This document shows, one piece after another, positions 8,525 through 16,145 of a DNA stretch of 64,000 bases. Position 1 is the first letter of the stretch, and every line of letters begins with the position of its first letter. The notes under the pieces are model-generated. The model had not been told where the DNA came from. It searched no databases and saw only the letters and a program-made list of their open reading frames with translations. Made by a program: the position numbers and the translations under genes. Origin of the DNA: Deltaproteobacteria bacterium (GTDB taxonomy: Bacteria > Myxococcota > UBA727 > VGSZ01); the NCBI GenBank assembly GCA_020850995.1, contig JADZDP010000031.1, positions 30,367-94,366 of the forward strand, read 5' to 3'.

Positions 8525-9333
8525 CCAACGACGACGGCGAGGGGCGCCGCCTGTTCCACGACGAGCTGCGGCGCTGGCGCGCCGCGCGCACCCAGCGCCT
8601 GATCTCGGAGTGGGGTTGGCTCTCGCTGGTCGCGCGCTTCGTCTTGTCGCCGGGCGACAACGAGATCGACGTCGGCACGGCCGCCTTTCGTGACGGCGAC
8701 GTGAGCGTGACGCTGCGCTCCGATGTGGTGGCCCACGACGAGCACGGCCAGGAGGTGCGCGCGCATCGATGGGCCGCGGGCTCATCGGGCGGCGGCCCCT
8801 ACTTCTTCGTCGGCCCACGCCGCTACGAGCTCTTGCGCCAGGGCGAGCGCGCGGCCATCCGCGTGCGTGATCCGAACGCGCCCTCGAGGTCGGGCTTCGC
8901 CGGCCTGCGCTTCTTCGAGCCCGACGAGCGATTCCGCGTGGTGGCGCAGCTGGTGCGCGCGGGCGCACCGGCGAGCATCCCGCTCGGGCAGGGCTTGGGC
9001 GGCGTGCTCGATCACCCCTGCCCGGGCGCGCTCGTGTTCACCCTGCTTGGCCAACAGCACCGGCTCTTGCCGGTCATCGACGACGACGCGCCCGGCCAGT
9101 ACTTCCTGATCTTCAAGGACGCCACCAGCGGCGGCGCCAGCTACGGGGCCGGGCGCTTCCTGTACCTCGAGCCCGCCAACCAGCACGGCGAGGTCGAGCT
9201 CGACTTCAATCGCGCCTTCAACCCGCCCTGCGCGCTCACCGAGTACGCAGCCTGCCCCGTGGCACCGCCGGAGAACCGCCTGCAGGTCGCCGTCACCGCC
9301 GGCGAGCGCTCGCCCCCGACGGCACACGGGTGA
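8521..9333 (+). CDS. DUF1684 family protein
   Basis: A 270-residue soluble protein. The family pattern is clear: R-R-W-R-A-A-R-T-Q-R-L near the start, G-W-L-S-L with F-V-L-S-P-G-D-N-E-I next, then F-I-F-K-D-A-T-S-G-G-like (here F-L-I-F-K-D-A-T-S-G-G), G-A-G-R-F-L-Y-L, L-D-F-N-R-A-F-N-P-P-C-A and C-P-V-A-P-P-E-N-R-L near the end. DUF1684 proteins are conserved but uncharacterised. The start overlaps the zinc-ribbon gene by 4 bp. The last 41 bp overlap the convergent methylase-like gene, an overlap of two real coding sequences on opposite strands. Confidence 0.9.
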   Translation: MTNDDGEGRRLFHDELRRWRAARTQRLISEWGWLSLVARFVLSPGDNEIDVGTAAFRDGDVSVTLRSDVVAHDEHGQEVRAHRWAAGSSGGGPYFFVGPRRYELLRQGERAAIRVRDPNAPSRSGFAGLRFFEPDERFRVVAQLVRAGAPASIPLGQGLGGVLDHPCPGALVFTLLGQQHRLLPVIDDDAPGQYFLIFKDATSGGASYGAGRFLYLEPANQHGEVELDFNRAFNPPCALTEYAACPVAPPENRLQVAVTAGERSPPTAHG

Positions 9334-10009
9334 CGATGGCGTCGGGCGACACGGTGAGCGTGCGCGCCTTGTCCGCGCGCTTGCGGTTGCGCTCGACGCC
9401 GATGGCGTCGAAGCCGAGCGCGTTGGCCACCGCCAGCGTCATGCCCTCGCCGCAGAAGGGGTCGACAATGGTGGCGGTGGAGCGCGCGTAGCGGCGCACG
9501 AAGATCAGCGCCTGCGCGCACGCGTCGCGGCCAAGGCCCCGCACCCACGTGGGCGGCCCCGGGTCCACCAGCACGTCGGGCACCACGTCGGGCAGCGCGT
9601 GGTCGAGCGCGCGCCCGCGCCCGAACACCAGCAGCGACGAGAACGCCGCGCCCGCCGACGAGCGGCTCCCCGGCGGCCGCCGGCACACGATCTTCTTGCA
9701 CAAGAGCCGCGCGTCGACCCGCGCGGCGCCCTCGGCCACCAGCGCGGCCTTGTCGACCCACGCGCCGTCTCTGCGCAGGTCGGTTTGCACGAACACAGCG
9801 AGGCCCTGCTCGTCGAGGGCCGCGCACACGCGCGCGGCGGCGTCGACGAACCAGGTGCGCCAGCGCTGCAGCGACATGCCGGTCTCGCTCACGTCGGGCA
9901 GCGAGGTCAGCACCGAACAGCCACCCAGGACGCCGCGCGTCGCGAGCCACTCGAGCGCGTCAGCGACATGCACCTCGCGGCTGTTGCGAGCGGCTGGCAG
10001 CTGGGTCAT
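9293..10009 (-). CDS. Putative SAM-dependent methyltransferase, beta-type motif order
   Basis: A 238-residue protein starting MTQLPAARNSREVHVADAL. An N-terminal T-S-L-P-D-V-S-E-T-G is followed about 130 residues later by D-P-F-C-G-E-G-M-T-L-A-V-A-N-A-L-G and the acidic strand end A-I-G-V-E-R-N. This is the motif order (catalytic motif IV before SAM-binding motif I) of beta-class DNA amino-methyltransferases, but the expected D/S/N-P-P-Y/F is replaced by S-L-P-D. It could be a nucleic-acid or protein methyltransferase of a divergent family; no recognition domain is visible. It overlaps the DUF1684 gene convergently by 41 bp. Confidence 0.7.
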   Translation of the reverse strand: MTQLPAARNSREVHVADALEWLATRGVLGGCSVLTSLPDVSETGMSLQRWRTWFVDAAARVCAALDEQGLAVFVQTDLRRDGAWVDKAALVAEGAARVDARLLCKKIVCRRPPGSRSSAGAAFSSLLVFGRGRALDHALPDVVPDVLVDPGPPTWVRGLGRDACAQALIFVRRYARSTATIVDPFCGEGMTLAVANALGFDAIGVERNRKRADKARTLTVSPDAIVTRVPSGASARRR

Positions 10010-10053
10010 CGGGCGCAGCCTGCAAGCTCGCGCGCGCCGCCACAACGGCGAAA

Positions 10054-10072
10054 CGCCGGGCACGGCCCGGCG
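10054..10072 (-). terminator. Possible intrinsic terminator after the 10100-11020 gene
   Basis: An 8-bp perfect GC stem (10054-10061 with 10065-10072, 3-nt loop) lies 28 bp past the stop of the minus-strand gene at 10100. On that strand it is followed by TTT only, so termination may be weak. Confidence 0.4.
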
Positions 10073-10099
10073 CATTCGCACCCGCGGGGACTCGGCCGC

Positions 10100-11020
10100 T
10101 CAGCGCATGCCCACCACCTTGTCGCCGAAGCGCTCGTAGTTGGCGAGCCACGCCGCCGCGTTCTTCACGTAGCGCGCGGTGCCGGCGGTCTCCCAGCCCA
10201 GGTACAGGCGCGTGAAGCCGCCGTCGAAGATGGCGCGCTTGCCGTCCTTTTCGTAGACGGCCGTCACCAGGTTGCCGGCGGAGCCGTAGATGAGCGGCTT
10301 CAGCGTCTGGTTGCCCTCGATGGTGGCGATGGTGATGCCCTCGAAGACGTTCTCGAGGCCGGTGGAGAGCAGGTGGTTCGCCATCACGCCCGCCCTATGG
10401 CCCTTCTGCTGGATGCCGACGTTGCTGCCGCCCGGCAGGTCGCCCTGCATCTGCACGCCGAGCAGCGCCTGACCCACGGCGTTGGCGTCCGCGTAGTAGG
10501 GCTGGTTGTCGCCCCAGATGTACACGCCCTTGCCCGAGTCGAAGAACTCCTTGATGACCGCGACGTGCTCGTCGGTGAGCCGGCGATCGCTGTTCGAGAT
10601 GATCCACAGCTGGCTCGCCATCTTGAGCTTGGCGCGCAGCTCCTCCGGGCGCGGCGGCGCGTTGATCCAGCGAAAGACCGAGAAGCCCTTCTGCTTGAGC
10701 GCGGCCTGCGGCAACGAGAAGTCGAAGCCCTCCCCCGTGTAGAAGTGCAAGACCGCCACGGTCTGGCCCTCGAAGGCGCCGTCGACCGCCAGGTCGTACT
10801 GATTGCCCTGAGCGTTGCCGTGGGTGTCGCGCTTGGGCGCCACGTAGCGCACCTCCTGCTTCAGCGTGCCGTCCTTCTGGCGCACCTGCTCGACCACGGG
10901 CTCGGCCGCAGGGGCGTTCCTGCCCGCGCTAGCGGTGTAGGGGGCGTCGGCGCTGGCAGCGGGGGCCCCGGCGAGGGCGACGAGGGCGAATAGGGCGGCG
11001 ATGGGCGCAAGGCTGCGCAT
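10100..11020 (-). CDS. Secreted protein of unknown function, possible GATase-like fold
   Basis: A 306-residue protein with a clear signal peptide (MRSLAPIAALFALVALAG, cleavage after A-A-S-A-D-A). The start at 11020 has an AGGAGG site 8 bp upstream; a longer open frame lacks this. The mature part contains V-A-V-L-H-F-Y-T-G-E-G-F-D-F, helix-strand alternation and V-Y-I-W-G-D-N-Q-P-Y-Y, resembling the alternating alpha/beta layout of glutamine-amidotransferase or ThuA-like folds, but without a recognisable catalytic Cys/His pair. The likely location is periplasmic or secreted. It is a monocistronic-looking unit with a weak hairpin downstream. Function unknown. Confidence 0.75.
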   Translation of the reverse strand: MRSLAPIAALFALVALAGAPAASADAPYTASAGRNAPAAEPVVEQVRQKDGTLKQEVRYVAPKRDTHGNAQGNQYDLAVDGAFEGQTVAVLHFYTGEGFDFSLPQAALKQKGFSVFRWINAPPRPEELRAKLKMASQLWIISNSDRRLTDEHVAVIKEFFDSGKGVYIWGDNQPYYADANAVGQALLGVQMQGDLPGGSNVGIQQKGHRAGVMANHLLSTGLENVFEGITIATIEGNQTLKPLIYGSAGNLVTAVYEKDGKRAIFDGGFTRLYLGWETAGTARYVKNAAAWLANYERFGDKVVGMR

Positions 11021-11128
11021 GAGGACCTCCTGGGTCTCCCTGCCAACGGGCGGGCCGCGAAAACGATTTGCCCTCGTGGCGCGGATCACCGGACCTGGGC
11101 CCGGTTCGTGCGACACTTGCGCCCGCAC

Positions 11129-11845
11129 ATGGGCAAGGTGAAAGCGGGCTCAGACCAGATCCGCCTCATCGCCGCGGGCAAGGCCCTGCGCGAGGTGAGT
11201 GATCGCTCAACCGTCGCCAAGATCACGGTCGACGGCAAGCTCATCGACGATCCCGAGGCGGCGCTGCGTGCGCTGCAGGACGCCGAGGCGCCGGTGTCGT
11301 CGGGCGACTCGACGTTCGACCGCCTGACCGCGCGCTTCGAGCACGGCGTCGACAAGCTCGAGGGGAAGTTGCAGGGCAGCACCACCGGGCGCACCGCGAT
11401 GTCGTTCATCCGCGCCGATCCCGAGCGACTGCAGCGCCCGGCGGCGGTGGAGATCAGCTTCACGGACGGCAGCACCCGGAAGCTCGACGTCGCCGTCACC
11501 GACGCGCGCCTGACGCGCACCTTGCAGCGCATCTCCATCGTGGCCGAAGGGCTCGGCCTCACCCCCTTGCTCGGCATCGTCTTCCTCGGGGCGACCGCGT
11601 TGGTGGCGGGCGTGGCCTCGCTGGTCAGCCTGGCCACCGGCGATCGCGAGCTGGCGCGCACGCTCGGACGCGTGTCGGCCAAGCACGCTTTGCTCGGCGC
11701 CGTGGCGGAGGTCCCCGTCATCGGCGAGCTCGTCCCCGCCCTCGCCATCAGCGTCGACGTGGCCAACCTCAAGGCCATGCGCACCGCGCCCACGGTCGCC
11801 TCCATCGTGAACCTGCGCGCGCTCGCGCAAGGCGCAAGGGCTTGA
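11129..11845 (+). CDS. Membrane-associated hypothetical protein
   Basis: A 238-residue protein starting MGKVKAGSDQIRLIAAGKALREVSD. The N-terminal 130 residues are soluble, with I-T-V-D-G-K-L-I-D-D and F-T-D-G-S-T-R-K-L-D-V segments. Two hydrophobic stretches follow (about 148-180, and about 188-215 containing A-V-A-E-V-P-V-I-G-E-L-V-P). No family recognised. Its stop is 2 bp before the DcrB-like gene start, so the two are translationally coupled and probably work together. Confidence 0.65.
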   Translation: MGKVKAGSDQIRLIAAGKALREVSDRSTVAKITVDGKLIDDPEAALRALQDAEAPVSSGDSTFDRLTARFEHGVDKLEGKLQGSTTGRTAMSFIRADPERLQRPAAVEISFTDGSTRKLDVAVTDARLTRTLQRISIVAEGLGLTPLLGIVFLGATALVAGVASLVSLATGDRELARTLGRVSAKHALLGAVAEVPVIGELVPALAISVDVANLKAMRTAPTVASIVNLRALAQGARA

Positions 11846-11847
11846 GT

Positions 11848-12291
11848 ATGGAAGTGCAGCACGGCGGCCTCATCATCGACGTGCCCGAGGGCTGGAGCGA
11901 CCAGTCGACGCTGCTGTTCGTCGCCCCCAGGGACAGCCAGACGGCCGCCACGGTGGCGAAGGTCGCCGTGCCCACCGAGGCGGTGGCCGTCCGCTTCCGC
12001 GGCACCGACGGCCTCGACGCCGTGGCGGTGTTGGCCGAGGAGCTCTCCGGCGTGCGCGCCGCCGACCCCGACGCCGTCGAGCTCGAGGCGGGGCCCTTTT
12101 CGTGCCCGCTCGGCGCCGGCGCCTTCCGCGTGGTGCGCCTGCGCGTGAGCCAGGCGCCGCTCGTGCAGCTCACCGCCGCCGTCGTGCTCGGCCCCGTGTG
12201 CATCCTCGCCACCGCCTCCGCCGCCGAGGCGCGCTTCCCGCGCGTGCGCGACGAGCTCCTGCGCGTGCTGCAGTCCATGCGCTTCTCGTAG
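11848..12291 (+). CDS. DcrB/DUF1795-like protein
   Basis: A 147-residue protein starting MEVQHGGLIIDVPEGWSDQSTLLF. The opening strand followed by I-D-V-P-E-G-W-S-D-Q-S and the ending (F-P-R-V-R-D-E-L-L-R-V-L-Q-S-M-R-F) match the DUF1795/DcrB fold, in which a strand carrying P-x-G-W opens the domain and a helix ending L-x-S-x-x-F closes it. Such proteins are often neighbours of type VI secretion or PAAR/Rhs effectors, but no secretion gene is visible here. No signal peptide, so it is cytosolic unlike E. coli DcrB. It is coupled to the preceding gene. Confidence 0.65.
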   Translation: MEVQHGGLIIDVPEGWSDQSTLLFVAPRDSQTAATVAKVAVPTEAVAVRFRGTDGLDAVAVLAEELSGVRAADPDAVELEAGPFSCPLGAGAFRVVRLRVSQAPLVQLTAAVVLGPVCILATASAAEARFPRVRDELLRVLQSMRFS

Positions 12292-12354
12292 GCGCGATCA
12301 CGATCGACAACAGCGCGTGCTCGCCGGTACGCACGTCGGTGCTAGCGTGGCCCC

Positions 12355-13596
12355 GTGACCGACCAGGCCGCCGCCCCGAGCAACGCCGTGGAGCTCGCCG
12401 AGTACCTCAGCTCCCTCGGCGGCACGCTCTTGTCCTATGGCTGCCCCACGCACCGCCTCGAGTCGTTGTTGCGCGAGGTGGCCACGCTCGAGGGCCATGC
12501 GGCGGAGGTGTTCGCGGTGCCCACGGGCTTGTGGCTGATGCTGCGCCCCAGCAGCGGAGCCGGCGAGCCGGTGGTGCGCCTGGTACGCGTGAAGGAGTGG
12601 GCCGTCGATCTCGATCGCCTGACCGCCGTCGACCGCATCTTCAACGACGCCCTGGAGCGCAAGCTCACGCTGCGCGAAGCGACCGAGGCCATGGCCGCTG
12701 TCGATCGTCGACCGCCGCCCTGGCCGCGCTGGGCCACCTGGGCGGCCACGCCGCTCGCCACCGGCACCACGGCCGTGTTCTTCCGGGGCGGCCTCGCCGA
12801 GATCGTCGCCGCCGCCATCGGCGGCGTGCTCTTGGTGCTCATCGGCCACCTCTTGCGCCAGCGCCGCGACGCGCCCTTGCTCGCCGACTTCCTGGGCGGC
12901 TTCGTCGCCGGTGCGGTGGCGTGGGGCGCCGGGCTCGTGGTGCCCGCCGTGTCCCGCGAGGTGCTGGTGCTCTCCATCATCATCGCGCTGGTGCCCGGCA
13001 TGGCGCTCACCACGGGCCTCGCCGAGCTGGCGAGCAAGAACCTGGTGTCGGGCGCCTCGCGCTTGATGGGCGCGCTCATCGTCTTCCTGTCGATCGTGTT
13101 CGGCATCGCCGCCGCCGTCGCCGTCGAACAGGTGCTCGGCGCTGGCGCCACGGTGACGCCGGTGCGCCCCGACCCGCCCCTGTGGCTCGAGGGTGGCGCG
13201 CTCGTGCTGGCGGCGCTCTCCTTCGCCATCTTCTTCTCGGCGCCTCGGCAGTACCTCGTGGCCACCATGGCCGCGGGCGGCATCGCGTGGCTCGTCACCG
13301 GGCTCGCCACTCGCCACCTGCCCTCGGGCCTGGCGCCCTTCTTGGCGGCCTTCTCGGTGGCGGCCTTCGCCAACGTGTGCGCGCGGGTCACGCAGCGCCC
13401 GGCGCAGGTCTTCCTGTTGCCGGCGCTGGTCTTGTTGGTGCCGGGGAGCTTCGGCTTTCTGAGCCTCGAGGCCTTCCTGCGCGGCGCCTTCCTCGACGGC
13501 GCCGCCAAGGGCTTCGAGATGTTCCTCATCGGCGGCGCCATCGTCACCGGGCTCTTGGTCGCCAACGTGCTGGTGCCGGCCCGCAAGTTCCTCTGA
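12355..13596 (+). CDS. Threonine/serine exporter family protein (ThrE type)
   Basis: A 413-residue integral membrane protein with a GTG start at 12355. The N-terminal cytoplasmic part has Y-L-S-S-L-G-G-T-L-L-S-Y-G-C-P-T-H-R-L-E, the DUF1212 signature of ThrE/YjjP proteins, and about ten hydrophobic segments follow from residue 125, including V-P-G-M-A-L-T-T-G and L-V-P-G-S-F-G-F-L. The first membrane half corresponds to the DUF1212 domain and the second to the ThrE_2/DUF3815 domain, so both parts are fused as in Corynebacterium ThrE. Expected role: proton-driven export of threonine/serine or small peptides. It stands alone; the TPM gene downstream is convergent. Confidence 0.88.
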   Translation: MTDQAAAPSNAVELAEYLSSLGGTLLSYGCPTHRLESLLREVATLEGHAAEVFAVPTGLWLMLRPSSGAGEPVVRLVRVKEWAVDLDRLTAVDRIFNDALERKLTLREATEAMAAVDRRPPPWPRWATWAATPLATGTTAVFFRGGLAEIVAAAIGGVLLVLIGHLLRQRRDAPLLADFLGGFVAGAVAWGAGLVVPAVSREVLVLSIIIALVPGMALTTGLAELASKNLVSGASRLMGALIVFLSIVFGIAAAVAVEQVLGAGATVTPVRPDPPLWLEGGALVLAALSFAIFFSAPRQYLVATMAAGGIAWLVTGLATRHLPSGLAPFLAAFSVAAFANVCARVTQRPAQVFLLPALVLLVPGSFGFLSLEAFLRGAFLDGAAKGFEMFLIGGAIVTGLLVANVLVPARKFL

Positions 13597-13609
13597 GGCG
13601 CGTCGCGGG

Positions 13610-14215
13610 CTACGCGTGGCGCACGGCGTCGGGCAGCTCGTTCTTGTTGTCGCCGCGCGGCGGGAAGTGCTGCGCCAGCACGGTGCCGAGCGCGCCGACC
13701 ACGTCGGCCACGGCCTCGGGGTGGCCGACGTGCATCGCTTTGACGATCTGCGAAGTATGCAACTTCCAGCCCTCCTCGCCGACCACGGCGTGGATGCCGG
13801 CGTCGCCCAGCACGGTCACGCGGTGCTCATCGAGCGACAGGTAGACGAGCACGCCAGCGCGATCCGCCGTCCGATGCACGCCGTGATCGAAGAACGCCGC
13901 CCTGGCCGACTCCGCCACCTCGCGCTCCACGTCGTCGGCGGGAACCACCGCGCGCAGCACCGCGGGCACGGACGTGACGAGCCAGCCGAGCGCGGTGCCC
14001 GCGGGCCACGCTGCTACCGCCAGCCACGCGGGCGCGCCGAGGGCCAGCGCCGCCACCGCCGCCACGCAGGCGAGCGCCAGGGCGAAGGCGGCGCGCGGCG
14101 CGCCGTAGCCGTCGCTGCGCTCGGCCACCGCCACCACGATCTCGCCACGCGTGCCCGCCTCGGCGCACCTGACCGCCTCCTCGATCCGGGCCGCGGCCTC
14201 CTTCGAGAGCGCCAT
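13610..14215 (-). CDS. TPM-domain membrane protein
   Basis: A 201-residue protein starting MALSKEAAARIEEAVRCAEAGTRGEIVVAVAERS. The R-G-E-I-V-V-A-V strand and later Y-L-S-L-D-E-H-R-V-T-V-L-G-D-A-G-I-H belong to the TPM (TLP18.3/Psb32/MOLO-1) fold. Two transmembrane segments (about residues 42-85) are inserted between the first strand and the rest. It is third in an operon with a LemA protein and a larger TPM protein; its start overlaps the upstream stop (ATGA). LemA plus TPM pairs are common and probably form a membrane-associated complex of unknown role. The C-terminus ends in a charged tail. Confidence 0.85.
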   Translation of the reverse strand: MALSKEAAARIEEAVRCAEAGTRGEIVVAVAERSDGYGAPRAAFALALACVAAVAALALGAPAWLAVAAWPAGTALGWLVTSVPAVLRAVVPADDVEREVAESARAAFFDHGVHRTADRAGVLVYLSLDEHRVTVLGDAGIHAVVGEEGWKLHTSQIVKAMHVGHPEAVADVVGALGTVLAQHFPPRGDNKNELPDAVRHA

Positions 14216-15057
14216 CACCACCTCCCCGAGGCGCCGCCACCGCCGAAGCCGCCGCCGCCACCCGAGAAGCCGCCGAAGCCGCCGCTCGAGCGCCCCCACG
14301 ACGACGTGCCGCCGCCGATCCAACCGTGCCGCGAGCGCCCGAAGCCGCGCACCGTCGGCAGGATCAACGCCAGGATCCCTAGCGCGAGCGCCAGCACCAC
14401 CGCCATGAGCATCGACTCGAGCACCAGCCAGCCGATGACGCCACCAAGGACGGCGCCAATGGGCGCCCGAATGATGCGCGGCAGACGCAAGAGCACCGAC
14501 AGCGCCACCACGACGAAGACCGCGAAGGGCTGCCAGCGGCCGCGCTCGCCGACACCGCGCGAGCTCGTCGGCGCGGGCCCGAGCGCCTCGCCCTTGGCCG
14601 CGCGCATGAGCGCGTCGAGGCCGGCCTCGATGCCACCGGCGTAGTCGCCCGCGGCGAAGCGGGGGGTCATGTCCTCGCGCAGCACGCGGCCGGCGATGAC
14701 GTCGGGGATGGCGCCCTCGAGGCCATAGCCCACCTCGATGCGCGCCGCGCGATCCTCGATGGCCACCAGCACCAGGAGCCCGTCGTCGCGTCGCCGGTCG
14801 CCCAAGCGCCAGCGCTCGGCCACCTTCATGCTGTAGCCCTCGAGGCTCTCGCCCTCGAGCGAAGGCACCACCAGCACCGCGAGCTGGTGTCCGGTGGTGC
14901 GCTCGTAGTCGGCCAGCGTCTGCTCGAGCACAGGCGCGCGCCCGCCGAGCACGCCGGCCTCGTCGGTGACACGAGCGCGCAAGAGCGGCACCTCGCGCGC
15001 GTGCGCCGCGCCGGCGCCGAGCGCCAGCAACAGCACAGCAGGCGCGAGCCTGGTCAT
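14215..15057 (-). CDS. TPM-domain protein with Gly-rich tail (YgcG-like)
   Basis: A 280-residue protein with signal peptide MTRLAPAVLLLALGAGAAHA. The TPM domain follows (V-T-D-E-A-G-V-L near residue 30, then Y-E-R-T-T-G-H-Q-L-A-V-L-V-V and I-E-V-G-Y-G-L-E-G-A-I-P-D), which are canonical YgcG motifs. There are one or two transmembrane segments near residues 185-235 and a Gly/Ser/Phe-rich C-terminal tail. The domain faces outward. The start overlaps the lemA stop and the stop overlaps the next TPM gene start, so the three genes are translationally coupled. Confidence 0.92.
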   Translation of the reverse strand: MTRLAPAVLLLALGAGAAHAREVPLLRARVTDEAGVLGGRAPVLEQTLADYERTTGHQLAVLVVPSLEGESLEGYSMKVAERWRLGDRRRDDGLLVLVAIEDRAARIEVGYGLEGAIPDVIAGRVLREDMTPRFAAGDYAGGIEAGLDALMRAAKGEALGPAPTSSRGVGERGRWQPFAVFVVVALSVLLRLPRIIRAPIGAVLGGVIGWLVLESMLMAVVLALALGILALILPTVRGFGRSRHGWIGGGTSSWGRSSGGFGGFSGGGGGFGGGGASGRW

Positions 15058-15662
15058 CAGAACTGCACCTTGGGCGCGCTCTCGGCCCCCGGCGTCGTCG
15101 CCGTGAAGGTGGGGCGCACCTTCTTGCCGCGCAGGCCGGCGCCGCACATGGTGGGGAAGCTCTGCACCGTGGTGTTGTACTGGGCGACGGCGCTGATGTA
15201 GCGGCCGCGCGCTACGGTGATGCGGTTCTCGGTGCCCTCGAGCTGCACCATCAGATCGCGGAAGGCAGCGCTCGCCTTCAGGTCTGGGTAGCTCTCGCTG
15301 ACCGCGAGCAAGCGACCGAGCGCCCCCGACAGGCGCGTCTGCGCCTCCTCGAAGGCCTGCAGGCGCTGCGGATCATCGACGATAGAGGCGTCGATGGTGA
15401 CAGCGGTGGCCTTGGCGCGCGCCTCTACCACGTTGGTCAACACCGACTGCTCGAAGCCCGCGGCGCCCTTCACGGTCTCCACCAGGTTCGGCACCAGATC
15501 GGCGCGCCGCTGATACTGGCTTTGCACCTCGGCCCAGGCGGCCTTCACGGTCTCGTCTTCGGCGACCACGGCGTTGAAGCCGCAGCCCGTGACGAAGGCT
15601 GCACAGAGCGCGAGCGTGGGGGCGAGCTTCTTGGCGGTTTGCAGCGTGGAGCAGGGCTTCAT
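15057..15662 (-). CDS. lemA: LemA family lipoprotein
   Basis: A 201-residue protein with signal peptide and lipobox (A-A-F-V-T-G-C-G-F-N). The LemA core reads V-K-A-A-W-A-E-V-Q-S-Q-Y-Q-R-R-A-D-L-V-P-N-L-V-E-T-V-K-G and later E-N-R-I-T-V-A-R-G-R-Y-I-S-A-V-A-Q-Y-N, both diagnostic. LemA proteins form a four-helix coiled structure, usually membrane-anchored. Most bacterial LemA proteins carry an N-terminal transmembrane helix rather than a clear lipobox; here lipidation is predicted. First gene of the lemA-TPM-TPM operon; the start at 15662 follows a poor ribosome site. Confidence 0.93.
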   Translation of the reverse strand: MKPCSTLQTAKKLAPTLALCAAFVTGCGFNAVVAEDETVKAAWAEVQSQYQRRADLVPNLVETVKGAAGFEQSVLTNVVEARAKATAVTIDASIVDDPQRLQAFEEAQTRLSGALGRLLAVSESYPDLKASAAFRDLMVQLEGTENRITVARGRYISAVAQYNTTVQSFPTMCGAGLRGKKVRPTFTATTPGAESAPKVQF

Positions 15663-15749
15663 CGTGGCCTCCCAAAGGACGAGCGTAGGCACGCTAACGC
15701 GCCGGTCATTCCAAGACAGGGTGTGTCATTGGACCCGACCAGGTCCCGG

Positions 15750-16145
15750 CTACGCCTCGAGCGCGACCACCGCCGCCGCGCCGCGCCCGTCGTGCGTCAA
15801 CGACAGGTGCGTGCGGCGCACCTCGAGGGCGCTGGCCAGCTCGGCGGCGCGGCCGTGCCAACGCAACGCAGGGCGGCCGCGCGCGTCGCGCACCACCTCG
15901 ATGTCGCCAAGGGGCACCGCGGGCGGCGTCACGCCCACGAGCGCGCTGGCAGCGTCGAGCGCCTTGAGCGCCGCCTCTTTGGCCGCGTAGCGCGCCGCCA
16001 GGTGCACGTCGCGGCCCGCGTGCCCAGCCGCCGTGGCGTAGCCGCGCTCGTCGTCGCTGAAGGTGGCGATGAGAAAGGGCTGCGATCGACACAGCTCGCC
16101 GAACGCCGCCACATCCACCAGGTCAACGCCGAGGCCGAGGATCAC
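15750..16145 (-). CDS. acpS: Holo-ACP synthase / 4'-phosphopantetheinyl transferase, partner of the FAS
   Basis: A 131-residue AcpS-type enzyme that transfers the phosphopantetheine arm of CoA to a serine of an acyl carrier protein. Signatures: I-L-G-L-G-V-D-L-V-D-V (Mg-binding Asp) and R-Y-A-A-K-E-A-A-L-K-A-L (the conserved K-E-A helix). The GTG start at 16145 overlaps the FAS stop (GTGA), so translation is coupled to the synthase. This is the gene order of mycobacterial fas-acpS. In fungi the equivalent domain is fused to the FAS alpha subunit. The likely substrate is Ser1884 of the adjacent FAS, inferred from context. Confidence 0.92.
   Translation of the reverse strand: MILGLGVDLVDVAAFGELCRSQPFLIATFSDDERGYATAAGHAGRDVHLAARYAAKEAALKALDAASALVGVTPPAVPLGDIEVVRDARGRPALRWHGRAAELASALEVRRTHLSLTHDGRGAAAVVALEA

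Noticed and set aside
15730..15748. Weak inverted repeat downstream of the lemA start region as terminator
   Set aside because: Only 5 bp of stem and no T-tract.
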